NCBI GenBank assembly: GCA_904419495.1
Contig: CAJFRV010000013.1
Coordinates: 1 to 51,458 of the forward strand
DNA length: 51,458 nucleotides
Reading direction: 5' to 3'
Origin: an uncultured Clostridia bacterium
GTDB lineage: Bacteria; Bacillota; Clostridia; TANB77; CAG-508
Made by a program: the position numbers and the translations under genes. How positions within the stretch are numbered: position 1 is the first letter of the stretch; each line of letters begins with the position of its first letter. The notes under the pieces were generated by a model. That model was not told where the DNA came from, did not search any database, and was given only the letters and a program-made list of their open reading frames with translations. Positions 8,508 through 17,621 of the stretch are shown one piece after another.

Positions 8508-9692
8508 TTATTTTACCTTATTTAATTTTACCATCAGTCCAGCATAACGAATGATAGCTAATGTGACAAAAACTAAAAGGATTTTAAAATACAAAATAGT
8601 ATTTAAAAAGCTAATACCAAAAAGTATGAAAAATCCAATAATTCTGGAAGCATTTAAATATAATTCAGCAATAACTTGGTGTTCAACAAGATAATCCTGT
8701 TTAATCTTTTTTTCATTTTCAATAACATTATATCGTTTTTCTTCAGCATTATTAATCAATAAAATTAAGAAAACACTTGTAATTAAATTATAGATAATCA
8801 CACTTGTTTTAGAAATATCAAATAATAAAAGTACAACACTTAAAACAGTCATAACAGTACTTACAATCAAAATCTTATTGTTGTTTTTTAATCTTCTTTG
8901 AAAGATATAAACTGATAAAATAGAACAACAAGAAAATATAGTGGTTAATATTCCTAAGCTAATGTTAGTTTTAAAAGTCATGACAATCATGATAATAATA
9001 AGTGTATCTAAAAGATAATTAACAATTCCTTCATAAAACATAATTTTATAGAAAATGTTTAGTTTCTCATTTTTAGATTCTTTTAAATAGTTAGTAAATT
9101 CTTTTAAATTATATGGCTTATTTTTATGAATATCTTTTTCTTTTATTAATAAAGAAAAAGAAAATTGAATAGCTGATAAGATAAGAACCATTGTTGCTAC
9201 ATTAGAAAAAGAGGTAAGTTCAATAGATGTTCCAAAAATAAAAGGGAAAATAATTTGTAAAAAATTTCCTATCATAGATTTATAAGAAACGAATTTATTG
9301 GAAACATCATCTGCATATTCATTTACAAGTAAATGACCAGCTGCCCATAAAACACCTTGTACAATACCATAAAAACCACCAAGCCAAATATAATGATAAA
9401 CAATTTGTTCCTTTAATAGAGCAATTAATAAAATATAAATACAATAAAGAAAAATGCCAAGTCTAAAGATAGGAACTTGCATTCTATTTTTTATCGTTTT
9501 TCCTAACACTAAAGTAGAAAGCGCAATACATATAAATGACATAATATAAAATACAGATATAATTGTATAATCATAATTTGTTAAAGTATAGAAATAAGCA
9601 ACCATAAAGGTATTAATAAACATATATAAAATGTTATTAATTAATAAAGATCCCATTAAACCAACAATACTTTTTTTCTTTTCTTTTTCCAT
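8508..9692 (-). CDS. MFS-type transporter
   Basis: A 394-residue, very hydrophobic protein with about twelve membrane helices and a hydrophilic central loop (~185-210), as expected for the major facilitator superfamily. The glycine-rich segment GGFYGIVQGVLWAAGH (~125-140) in helix 4 resembles permeases of the MFS_1 group. No substrate can be inferred. The start has AGAGAGG seven bases upstream. It is divergent from the acetyltransferase gene across a 147-base gap and opens a 7.6-kb region made almost only of membrane exporters, but on the opposite strand. It looks less related to the three MFS paralogues downstream than they are to one another. Confidence 0.78.
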   Translation of the reverse strand: MEKEKKKSIVGLMGSLLINNILYMFINTFMVAYFYTLTNYDYTIISVFYIMSFICIALSTLVLGKTIKNRMQVPIFRLGIFLYCIYILLIALLKEQIVYHYIWLGGFYGIVQGVLWAAGHLLVNEYADDVSNKFVSYKSMIGNFLQIIFPFIFGTSIELTSFSNVATMVLILSAIQFSFSLLIKEKDIHKNKPYNLKEFTNYLKESKNEKLNIFYKIMFYEGIVNYLLDTLIIIMIVMTFKTNISLGILTTIFSCCSILSVYIFQRRLKNNNKILIVSTVMTVLSVVLLLFDISKTSVIIYNLITSVFLILLINNAEEKRYNVIENEKKIKQDYLVEHQVIAELYLNASRIIGFFILFGISFLNTILYFKILLVFVTLAIIRYAGLMVKLNKVK

Positions 9693-9839
9693 TGTATACC
9701 TCTCTTTTTAATATAAATTTTTAATGACAGACTGAAAAAATTGTATCATAAGGTATGAAAAAATAAAAGATTTATGTCGAAACTTTATTTTTTAAAAACT
9801 TTATGATATGATGAAAAAAATAAGAAAAATGGTGAAAAA

Positions 9840-10376
9840 ATGGAAATATTAAATCAAATTGTAATAACGGATAATATAAAGTTAATAAGAATAAAACAGA
9901 ATTTTGATGAAGAAAAATTGAAAGTGCATTTAAAAAAATTAAAAGATAAAGAAATTGAAGATTATTTGGGCTTTTCAGAAAATATAGAAGAGGAAATAGA
10001 AGATATAAAAGGAAAAATAGAAAGGAAAACCAATATATATTATGCCATATATAAACAAGATGAATTTATAGGCTGGTTTTATTTATATGACATAAAAGAA
10101 AGATATAGACGAGCAAATTTATCATTAGGAATACAAAAAGATATGAGAGGTCATATTTTATCGTTAGATATGGTAAAAAGTTTACTAGAAAACCTATTTT
10201 CTATGGGATTTAATCGATTGGGATTGGAAATAGAAGATACAAATGTAAAAAGCTTAAAACTAGCAAAACATTTAGAACAAATAGGATTTCAATATGAAGG
10301 AAAACTAAGAGATAATTATGGAGAAAATATCAATAGTCATGTATGGTCTTTATTGAAAAGAGAGTATATAAAATAA
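9840..10376 (+). CDS. GNAT family N-acetyltransferase (RimJ/RimL-like)
   Basis: A 178-residue protein with the RimJ/RimL layout: an N-terminal ligand-recognition segment, central strands (YAIYKQDEFIGWFYLYDI), the helix after the acetyl-CoA loop (~100-125), and the C-terminal N-x-x-S-x-x-L-A segment (NVKSLKLAKHLEQIGFQYEGKLR split across ~137-160) typical of Acetyltransf_3. These enzymes acetylate protein N-termini, aminoglycosides or small amines; the substrate here is unknown. The Shine-Dalgarno is weak (GGTGA). The next gene begins within a few bases of its stop, so it heads the exporter operon. Confidence 0.8.
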   Translation: MEILNQIVITDNIKLIRIKQNFDEEKLKVHLKKLKDKEIEDYLGFSENIEEEIEDIKGKIERKTNIYYAIYKQDEFIGWFYLYDIKERYRRANLSLGIQKDMRGHILSLDMVKSLLENLFSMGFNRLGLEIEDTNVKSLKLAKHLEQIGFQYEGKLRDNYGENINSHVWSLLKREYIK

Positions 10377-10391
10377 TAAATGGAGGAACAA

Positions 10392-11696
10392 ATGAAAACA
10401 GAATTAAAGTACACAGATAAAAAAGAATTGGCAAAGGCAAGAAGACAAAATGCAAAATTATTTCCAATATATAAGATGTTTTCTTGGGATTTGTTGTTTT
10501 TTTATTCTATCGAGTTTTTATTTTATACAATAACCAAAAAGGTAACACCATCAGAAGTTCTAATCATCAATGGATTTTATTTGTTATTTAGAATAGTAAT
10601 GCAAATACCAGCAGTAGTGATTACTGATTTTCTAGGAAAAAGGAAAAGTATCATACTAGGAAATATCCTGTTAATATTTTATATAGTCATATTAATATTT
10701 GGACCGGGAGCAATTAGTATTATTATTGCGGATTTGATTTTTTCATTAGGTTATGATATCAAAACAATTGCAGAATCTAATTTATTATATGATTCTGTTT
10801 CTACAAAAGGTGGAGATGGATTATATTCAAAATTAGATGCTAAAGGTGGTAGTTGGTATTATATATTAGATGGAATTGCATCATTAACAGCCGGATATTT
10901 GTTTGTCATTAATAATTACATTCCTATATTTATTTGTTTAGGATTTATCATCATATCAACAATATTATCCTTCAAATTTAAAGATATCTATGAAGTAAAA
11001 AGAAAGAAGACGAAAAAAATAGAAATAGGAAAAACATTCAAAACTTATGGAAAAGATTTAAAATCTGTTTTTCAATTTATATTAAAATCAAAAAGAATGA
11101 AGGCCTTTATATTATTTCAAATTGTATTCTATAGTTTGATAGAAATTATGGATATATATAATAGCAGTTTATTAGTAGAAATAGGAATTGCAGAAGAACA
11201 ATTTTCAATGATATTTGCAGTGCTAACATTTATTGGAGGAGTTTCTATTACACTAAAGAGAAGAATAGAAAAGAAATTTAAAAATAGAACATTGGCTTTT
11301 CTTTCTCTTATGTATATAGGGGCTTGTATTGTGATAGGAATTGTTACAAATGGATATGGAGGAAAATCAATTATACCAATTATTTTGATTATGTTGGCAA
11401 TTCATAAAATTTGTACATCTATCTGGTATATCTTAGAAGCAAAATATGTAAGAAACTTTACAAAAGAAGAGGTTAGAAACAAAATTACATTTACTTATGA
11501 ATTTATAGGGGGTATTGCTGCTAGTATATTTTCTATGCTAGGAGGATTATTAATAGATATCATTGATGTAAAACAAGCATTTTTAATTGTAGGGCTATTA
11601 GCACTTGCTTGTATGATACTTGTTTTAGACTATATGAGAACAAGATTTGGATTGAAGCCAGAGGAATATAAAAAGGAAGATATAGATTTAGAATAG
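10392..11696 (+). CDS. MFS-type transporter, paralogue A
   Basis: About 434 residues with roughly twelve membrane helices. The upstream in-frame ATG at 10380 overlaps the GGAGG Shine-Dalgarno (10382-10386), so the start is set at 10392. The N-terminus (LFPIYKMFSWDLLFFYS) and the C-terminus (YMRTRFGLKPEEYKKEDI) are almost shared with the gene at 12986, and more loosely with 14930, so these are recent paralogues. A glycine-rich loop (STKGGDGLYSKL) follows helix 4 in both. The substrate is unknown. It lies 15 bases after the acetyltransferase and 25 before the MATE gene, so they are probably co-transcribed. Confidence 0.82.
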   Translation: MKTELKYTDKKELAKARRQNAKLFPIYKMFSWDLLFFYSIEFLFYTITKKVTPSEVLIINGFYLLFRIVMQIPAVVITDFLGKRKSIILGNILLIFYIVILIFGPGAISIIIADLIFSLGYDIKTIAESNLLYDSVSTKGGDGLYSKLDAKGGSWYYILDGIASLTAGYLFVINNYIPIFICLGFIIISTILSFKFKDIYEVKRKKTKKIEIGKTFKTYGKDLKSVFQFILKSKRMKAFILFQIVFYSLIEIMDIYNSSLLVEIGIAEEQFSMIFAVLTFIGGVSITLKRRIEKKFKNRTLAFLSLMYIGACIVIGIVTNGYGGKSIIPIILIMLAIHKICTSIWYILEAKYVRNFTKEEVRNKITFTYEFIGGIAASIFSMLGGLLIDIIDVKQAFLIVGLLALACMILVLDYMRTRFGLKPEEYKKEDIDLE

Positions 11697-11721
11697 TAGA
11701 AAGTATTTAGAGGAGAAAGAA

Positions 11722-13008
11722 ATGGACCAGAAAAAGCAATTAAAAATATCATTACCCATTGCATTTGAATATCTAGTTAATATATTCATGACATTAGTAG
11801 ATACAATCGCTGTATCACTTATTGGAACAAAAGAATTAGGTGCGATTGGTGCTATGTCAGTAATTATTAACATCATGCAAATGAGTATACAAACAATAAA
11901 TGTTACCAATACAGCATTAATAGCAAAAGAATTAGGAGAAAAGAATGAAGATAAGATAAAATTAATTTCCGGAAATTCACTAATTTTAACCATAATGATA
12001 TCTATCATTACCATTCTAATTATTGTACTTATAAAACCAATATTTCCTGCACTATTCAATGTAGATGCTATATGCAATACATATTTATTTATTAGACTAA
12101 TGGGATTTATACAAAGCTCTATTGTAACTGTCTTATCTGGACAACAAAGAACTTTAGGAAAACAAGGGAATATATTAGTGTTAAGAATTTTGGCAGTGAT
12201 ATGCAATCTTATTTTAGATATTCTTGTTGTAAAACTAGGATATGGAATAGAAGGAGTTGCCTTTGTAACAATTGCAATAGATACAGTATTAGCAATTTAT
12301 TTATTAATAAAATCAAATAAAAGTATACAATATAAATTGAATATACCAATTATCAAAAATATCTTTAACTTGTTTAAATGGAATTTTGTAGAAAGAATTG
12401 TTACCAGAGTAGATAATTTTGTATTTAATATTTTGGTTTCTAGAATGGGAGAACTAGAATATGCGGTTCATGTTATACTGATTCAAATAAAAGATATTGA
12501 AGAAGCCTTTATACAAGGATTTGGAGATGGAATTACGATTAGTGTTGGAGTAGCATCAGGAAAGAAACAAAAAGATTATATGCAGAAAGTAAAACAGACT
12601 GCTAAAAAAATCATTACCAAGGTATCGATTATTATACCAATCATTGTTTTGGGAATAGCCTTAGTGGTTATGTACATATCTTTAAGAACATCAGAATTGC
12701 AAAGAATATATTATACAGTATTGCCAATTTTATTAATAGCAGCTTATGTGAATATAACGGCTACCTATTATTTTTCTATTATTAGAGGAATACGAGACTT
12801 TAAGTTTTTAGCACAAAGAAATTTTGTCAGCTCACTTATTAAAATAATAATTGCTATTATTTTGGCATATACGCCATTAGGAATTATAGGTGTATGGTTA
12901 TCATATTTAGTATATAATCTTGTTCAAAAATATATGTCTAAAAATCAGTTACAAAAGAAAGAAAAATATGAAGAAGGAGTAACAAATGAAAGCAATTGCG
13001 AAATATAA
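11722..13008 (+). CDS. MATE family efflux transporter
   Basis: A 428-residue multidrug and toxic compound extrusion protein with about twelve helices. The N-terminal segment SLPIAFEYLVNIFMTLVDT is a typical MATE helix 1, and GYGIEGVAFVTIAIDT sits in the helix 5-6 region. These proteins expel cationic drugs or metabolites in exchange for Na+ or H+. Start supported by GAGGAGA. Its 3' end overlaps the following MFS gene by 23 bases, a sign of translational coupling. It sits between two closely related MFS paralogues. Confidence 0.87.
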   Translation: MDQKKQLKISLPIAFEYLVNIFMTLVDTIAVSLIGTKELGAIGAMSVIINIMQMSIQTINVTNTALIAKELGEKNEDKIKLISGNSLILTIMISIITILIIVLIKPIFPALFNVDAICNTYLFIRLMGFIQSSIVTVLSGQQRTLGKQGNILVLRILAVICNLILDILVVKLGYGIEGVAFVTIAIDTVLAIYLLIKSNKSIQYKLNIPIIKNIFNLFKWNFVERIVTRVDNFVFNILVSRMGELEYAVHVILIQIKDIEEAFIQGFGDGITISVGVASGKKQKDYMQKVKQTAKKIITKVSIIIPIIVLGIALVVMYISLRTSELQRIYYTVLPILLIAAYVNITATYYFSIIRGIRDFKFLAQRNFVSSLIKIIIAIILAYTPLGIIGVWLSYLVYNLVQKYMSKNQLQKKEKYEEGVTNESNCEI

Positions 13009-14278
13009 AACAAAGAAGGAAGAAACAAAAGCGAAAAGAAAAAATGCAAAACTATTTCCTATATATAAGATGTTTTCTTGGGATTTGCTATTTTTCTATT
13101 CCACACAATATTTGTTTTATACAATGGTAAAAGGAATTACAGCAGGAGAGATATTAAAATTAGATGCATTTTTTCCACTGTTTATCATTGTTATGCAATT
13201 ACCGGCAGCAATATGTGCAGATTTTTTAGGAAGGAAAAAAAGTTTGGTTATAGGCAATATTATAATGGTTATATATATCTTCTTACTAATTTTACTACCG
13301 GGAATGATAGGCATTTTTATAGCTAATATTATATATGCTTTTGGGTATAGTTTGAGAGGTATACAGGCAACAAATATATTATATGATTCAACAGCCACAA
13401 AAGGAGGAGAAGGTCTATATCCTAAAATCAATGGAAAAGGAGCAACAGGATATTATATATTAGATGGAATTGCATCACTAACAGCAGGATATTTATTTGT
13501 TATTAATGGATATTTACCAATGATAATTTGTTTGATATTTACGATTATAGCAACTATCATTTCAACAAGATTTCAAGATATTTATATTAATCAATTAGAA
13601 GAAAATGAGGTTTCAAATAAAATAAAAGAATATAAAGAGGATTTTAAAATATCTATAAAAAATATCATGACTTCTAAAAGATTAAGGGCTTTACTGATTT
13701 TTATGGGAATATTTAATGCTTTTATCACCATAACAGGAACATATAGAGGAAATATATTGACAGAACTAGAAGTAAAACCAGAAGTTTTTTCTATGATAAA
13801 TGCAATATTAACTTTTATAGCTGGTATTGCTACAATATTTCAAGATAAAATACATAAGAAATTTAGAAATAAGAGTTTTGCTTTTTTATCTTTAACTTTT
13901 GTAATCAGTATTATTATAATAGGAATCTTGTTATTTACAGGAAGTACTAAGATATTACCAATTATATTAATCTTATTTGCTGTACGAAATATAACCATGT
14001 CAAATTATTATGTATTATCAGAAAGATATTCTAAAAATTTTTCAACAGCAAAAACAAGATCAAGAATTTCCTTTGCTACAGAATTTACAACAAATATCAT
14101 AGAAGCGATTGCAGTATTTTTAGCAGGTATGTTATTAGATGCAACTAATATTAGATTTGCAACCATATTTATTGGATTAGCTTTTTTGATGTTATTTGTA
14201 CTAGGATTAGATTATATGAGAACAAGAGTTGGACTAAAACCAAAAGAATATGATAAAAAAGATATAGAGTTAGAATAA
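12986..14278 (+). CDS. MFS-type transporter, paralogue B
   Basis: A 430-residue MFS-type membrane protein and the closest relative in the window of the gene at 10392. It shares the N-terminal motif KLFPIYKMFSWDLLFFYS, the YDSTATKGGEGLYPK loop, the LDGIASLTAGYLFVIN helix and the C-terminal LDYMRTRVGLKPKEYDKKD. Start supported by AAGGAG inside the end of the MATE gene, which it overlaps. The arrangement MFS-MATE-MFS suggests a duplication around the MATE gene. The substrate is unknown. Confidence 0.83.
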   Translation: MKAIAKYKTKKEETKAKRKNAKLFPIYKMFSWDLLFFYSTQYLFYTMVKGITAGEILKLDAFFPLFIIVMQLPAAICADFLGRKKSLVIGNIIMVIYIFLLILLPGMIGIFIANIIYAFGYSLRGIQATNILYDSTATKGGEGLYPKINGKGATGYYILDGIASLTAGYLFVINGYLPMIICLIFTIIATIISTRFQDIYINQLEENEVSNKIKEYKEDFKISIKNIMTSKRLRALLIFMGIFNAFITITGTYRGNILTELEVKPEVFSMINAILTFIAGIATIFQDKIHKKFRNKSFAFLSLTFVISIIIIGILLFTGSTKILPIILILFAVRNITMSNYYVLSERYSKNFSTAKTRSRISFATEFTTNIIEAIAVFLAGMLLDATNIRFATIFIGLAFLMLFVLGLDYMRTRVGLKPKEYDKKDIELE

Positions 14279-14289
14279 AGGAGTATAAA

Positions 14290-14895
14290 ATGAACGGAAA
14301 TAAATTTTCAAAAGAAATATATGGAGATGCTGATGGGATCTATATGAGCTGTCCAGAAGCCATAAGTGAACATTTAGCTGAAAAATTAGCAAAGTATAAA
14401 ACAGGTGTAGAATTATGTTGTGCATTAGGAATGACGGTTATTCAATTAGCCAAAAAACTAGATTATGTTTATGGAATTGATATGGATACAGAAAGAATTA
14501 TATCTGCAAAGAAAAATGCACAATTATATGGTGTTCAGAATAAAACAGAATTTATACAAGGAAATGTTTTAGATGAAAAACTTTTAAAAAATATACAAGC
14601 AGAAGTTGCCATATTAGATCCAGATTGGAGTGCAGGAAGTAACAAAAAAGAGCATGTGGCAGATTTAGAAATGACACAACCGAGTATAAAGGATATGTTT
14701 TATAAAGTAAAAGAACATATAACACATAATTTGGTATTAAGAATTCCGAATACATTTACTTTTGATACATTAAGTGTTTTAGGAAAATGTGAGATTGAAA
14801 ATATTATATGGGATGATAGAGTTAGGTTTAAATATGCTTTTTTTGCAGATGATATTGTGGAAAATAAAGAAACAGATATGTATTTTACAATATAA
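14290..14895 (+). CDS. SAM-dependent methyltransferase, TGS1-like (RNA cap guanine-N2 methyltransferase family)
   Basis: A 201-residue Rossmann methyltransferase. Motif I VELCCALGMTVIQLAKK (~36-52), the acidic end of strand 2 in YGIDMDTERI (~60-69), and motif IV ILDPDWSAGS (~110-119) match the layout of Methyltransf_15 (TGS1), in which motif IV is usually a Pro-Pro-Trp. Here it is Asp-Pro-Asp-Trp. Eukaryotic members hypermethylate snRNA caps; bacterial and archaeal members have no settled substrate. It is embedded in the exporter operon, 11 bases after one MFS gene and 34 before the next. A role in modifying a small molecule or RNA linked to these exporters is only a guess. Confidence 0.68.
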   Translation: MNGNKFSKEIYGDADGIYMSCPEAISEHLAEKLAKYKTGVELCCALGMTVIQLAKKLDYVYGIDMDTERIISAKKNAQLYGVQNKTEFIQGNVLDEKLLKNIQAEVAILDPDWSAGSNKKEHVADLEMTQPSIKDMFYKVKEHITHNLVLRIPNTFTFDTLSVLGKCEIENIIWDDRVRFKYAFFADDIVENKETDMYFTI

Positions 14896-14929
14896 TGTTA
14901 GATAGATAAAAAAATAAAGGAAGAATGAA

Positions 14930-16156
14930 ATGGAACAAAATGTGAAGAAAATAAAAAGAAGTATAAAGGTATTTCCATTATTTGCAGCATTTTCATCAGA
15001 CTTGATTTTTTTCGTACCAATTGATACTTTATTTTTAACTTTAGTAAAAGGATTAACTGCAAGTCAAATAACGGCTATGACAATGGTATCTTTAGCACTA
15101 TGTATTGCCTTACAAAAAGTTATATTGAGAATGGTAGAAAAAATAGGGAATATTAAATCTTTAAAATTAGGAGCGCTTATGCTACTAATTGCTTCTGTCA
15201 TATTAACATTTGGAAGTTCTTTTACAGCTATGCTAGTATATAGATGTTTATATGAAATTGCTTTTATGTTTTTGAATATGTCAAGAATTGTCTTAAAAAA
15301 TAATTTAACAGCAATCAATAAACAAGATGACTATTATAAAATAAGGAATAGAGCCAAAATATTATATTCCATTATTACCATTATAACAGCATTACTAGCA
15401 GGTACATTATTTAATATAAACAATTATTTACCAATGTATTTATCTGTCTTTGTATATATGGTTATGTTAGGAATGTCCTTTATATTTTATGAAGCAAAAT
15501 TGGAAAATAATGATGATAAACAGGAAGACATAAAAAGGAAGAAGTTAAAAATAACATCTACCATTTTTTTGATTATTTTATCAAATACAGTATTTTATTC
15601 TATTATAAAAATGGGACAGAACAATAGTAAATTATTTATGCAATATGATTTCCAAGAATTTTTATCAATTGAAATGGTAACTTACTATATTACAACAATT
15701 GTATTTTTATCAAGGTTAGTTAGATTAGCAGGAAATGTAGTGTTTGGAAAGCTATATTTAAAAATAAAGGATAAATTAAGTATTGTATTGTCTGTGTTAT
15801 TAAGTATGGCATTTTTCTTATTAATTTTAGGACATTTCCTAAGTATAGGGTTTATATATAAAGTGATTATCATGTCATTAGGATTTTTCTTAATATTGGC
15901 TATTAGAGATTCTTTTCAAGTATATATAGAAGATATAGCATTAACCATTGCCAATAAAGAAGACCAACAAGAAATGATGATAGATATTGAAGTGTATAGA
16001 AAAGTAGGAACATTAATTTTAAGTGCATTATTTACACTAATACTTATGAAATTTGAATTAATCATTATAGAATGTATATTATGCTTACTAGCAATTGTAG
16101 AAATAGGAATTAGCTGTAGATTGTGTAAAAAATTATCACAAAATACAGGAAAATAA
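14930..16156 (+). CDS. MFS-type transporter, paralogue C
   Basis: A 408-residue membrane protein with about twelve helices. Its N-terminus (VFPLFAAFSSDLIFFVPIDTLF) aligns by eye with the LFPIYKMFSWDLLFF start of paralogues A and B, but it lacks their C-terminal YMRTR motif, so it is a more distant member. Start at 14930 has AAGGAAG six bases upstream; a nearer out-of-frame ATG can be ignored. It is the last gene of the exporter operon. The substrate is unknown. Confidence 0.78.
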   Translation: MEQNVKKIKRSIKVFPLFAAFSSDLIFFVPIDTLFLTLVKGLTASQITAMTMVSLALCIALQKVILRMVEKIGNIKSLKLGALMLLIASVILTFGSSFTAMLVYRCLYEIAFMFLNMSRIVLKNNLTAINKQDDYYKIRNRAKILYSIITIITALLAGTLFNINNYLPMYLSVFVYMVMLGMSFIFYEAKLENNDDKQEDIKRKKLKITSTIFLIILSNTVFYSIIKMGQNNSKLFMQYDFQEFLSIEMVTYYITTIVFLSRLVRLAGNVVFGKLYLKIKDKLSIVLSVLLSMAFFLLILGHFLSIGFIYKVIIMSLGFFLILAIRDSFQVYIEDIALTIANKEDQQEMMIDIEVYRKVGTLILSALFTLILMKFELIIIECILCLLAIVEIGISCRLCKKLSQNTGK

Positions 16157-16252
16157 ATTAAAGAATAAAGTATCTTTTTAATGTTATATTGTAATATTGG
16201 GTAGATTAGTGTTAAAATAGAAATATATTAATAAATATTGAAAGGAGTCTAT

Positions 16253-16804
16253 ATGAAACTTTATATTATAAGACATGGACAAACCAATTGGAATAGAAAA
16301 GGCAGAATTCAAGGAAAGACAGATATTGAATTAAACGAAGAAGGAATTGAACAAGCAAAAGAAGCAAGAAAAATTTTAGAAGAGTATCCTATAGATATGA
16401 TTGTATCTTCTACTTTAAAGAGAGCTAGAAAAACAGCAGAAATTATCAATGAATCCAAAAAAGTACCTATTTTGTTTAAAGAAGCATTAGAAGAAAGAGG
16501 ATTTGGTGAGTTTGAAGGAAAAACAAGAGAAGAAATTCAAGATGAAATATGGACTTCAGAAATACTAGATAATTATAACTTAAATAAACAATATAAAGGT
16601 GTAGAAACCATACAAGAATTATGTAGTAGAGTATGGAATTTAATAGATGAATTAAAAGAAAACTATACAGATAAGAATATCTTGCTTGTGACACATGGTG
16701 GAGTGACAAGAGCTATTAGTGGATATTTTGACGGAGCAAATGAAAATGGAATATTAGAAGATTTAAAATTGCAAAATTGTGGAATAAAAATGTATGAAAT
16801 ATAG
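16253..16804 (+). CDS. Histidine phosphatase family protein (phosphoglycerate-mutase-like)
   Basis: A 183-residue branch-1 histidine phosphatase. The RHGQTNWN motif holds the phospho-accepting His8, RARKTAE (near residue 49) supplies the phosphate-binding Arg, the acidic EERGFGEFEG segment follows, and THGGVTRA (~147-154) gives the second catalytic His. The start is the ATG at 16253 with AAAGGAG at 16241; an in-frame TTG at 16238 overlaps that site. Relatives dephosphorylate sugar phosphates or cobalamin intermediates, so the substrate is open. It begins a run of three small hydrolase genes 11 and 2 bases apart. Confidence 0.88.
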   Translation: MKLYIIRHGQTNWNRKGRIQGKTDIELNEEGIEQAKEARKILEEYPIDMIVSSTLKRARKTAEIINESKKVPILFKEALEERGFGEFEGKTREEIQDEIWTSEILDNYNLNKQYKGVETIQELCSRVWNLIDELKENYTDKNILLVTHGGVTRAISGYFDGANENGILEDLKLQNCGIKMYEI

Positions 16805-16815
16805 AGGAAACAAAT

Positions 16816-17619
16816 ATGAAAATTTTAAGTTATAATGTATATGGAGTAAAAGAAACAGATGCACCAATACCAAAATGGGAGACACGACAAGAAAACATAG
16901 AAGCTATACTAAATAGTATATTTGAAGATGAGGAAATAAAGGTGGCATGTTTTCAAGAAGTAAATGAAAATAACAAAGCATTCTTATCAAATATATTAGA
17001 AAAATATCATTTTAAAATAGTTGAAATGTTTCCAATGAAAACAAGTACATATAATCAATATAATATGATAGCTGTAAAAGATGAAACGGATTTAAAAATT
17101 GATTTTGTATTTTGTTTACCACATGGAAAAGATATGGCATATAAAGATATAGAGGAACAAATAATAGATTATGGGATGAGTGATTACAGAACAACTGTAT
17201 TTGTATATATAGTATATAATAAAATTAGTTATTTAATTGGGAATATTCATACAGATTATATTTCAATAGAAGGTAAAATAAAAGGAATGCTTAAAACATT
17301 AGCCTATATGGACCAAATTGTTGCAAATCATAAAATTGTAATTGGAGATATGAATATGGTTTCACATATGGCAGAAGTTTATCAAATATTAAAACAAAAT
17401 AAAAATTATGTAACAATTTCAAGAAATAACAATTTTAATATATTAGATAATTCATGGCATGGATATGGAACAAAAGAACAAGTAAATGTTGATTTTGCTT
17501 TTATTGAAAGGGAAAAAGCAGACTGTTATGATTATAAAATTATAAAACAGGCAAATATAAATAAAGAAGGTTCAGATCATAGACCAATTATATTGACAAT
17601 TAAAAATAAGGAGGAATAA
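16816..17619 (+). CDS. Endonuclease/exonuclease/phosphatase (EEP) family protein
   Basis: A 267-residue metal-dependent phosphoesterase. Asn7 in SYNVYG, Glu48 in FQEVN, GDMN in the middle and the C-terminal SDHRP (253-257) match the EEP catalytic set of Asn, Glu, Asp-x-Asn and Asp-His. There is no signal peptide, so the protein is cytoplasmic. Members cleave DNA, RNA or phospholipids, or dephosphorylate small molecules; nothing here picks one. It sits between a histidine phosphatase and a PHP hydrolase with almost no spacing, so the three are one transcription unit. Confidence 0.86.
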   Translation: MKILSYNVYGVKETDAPIPKWETRQENIEAILNSIFEDEEIKVACFQEVNENNKAFLSNILEKYHFKIVEMFPMKTSTYNQYNMIAVKDETDLKIDFVFCLPHGKDMAYKDIEEQIIDYGMSDYRTTVFVYIVYNKISYLIGNIHTDYISIEGKIKGMLKTLAYMDQIVANHKIVIGDMNMVSHMAEVYQILKQNKNYVTISRNNNFNILDNSWHGYGTKEQVNVDFAFIEREKADCYDYKIIKQANINKEGSDHRPIILTIKNKEE

Positions 17620-17621
17620 TA

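Noticed and set aside
9775..9781. TGTCGAA, a Spo0A-like box between the MFS and GNAT genes
   Set aside because: A single heptamer is expected several times by chance in a window of this size and composition; no second box is nearby.
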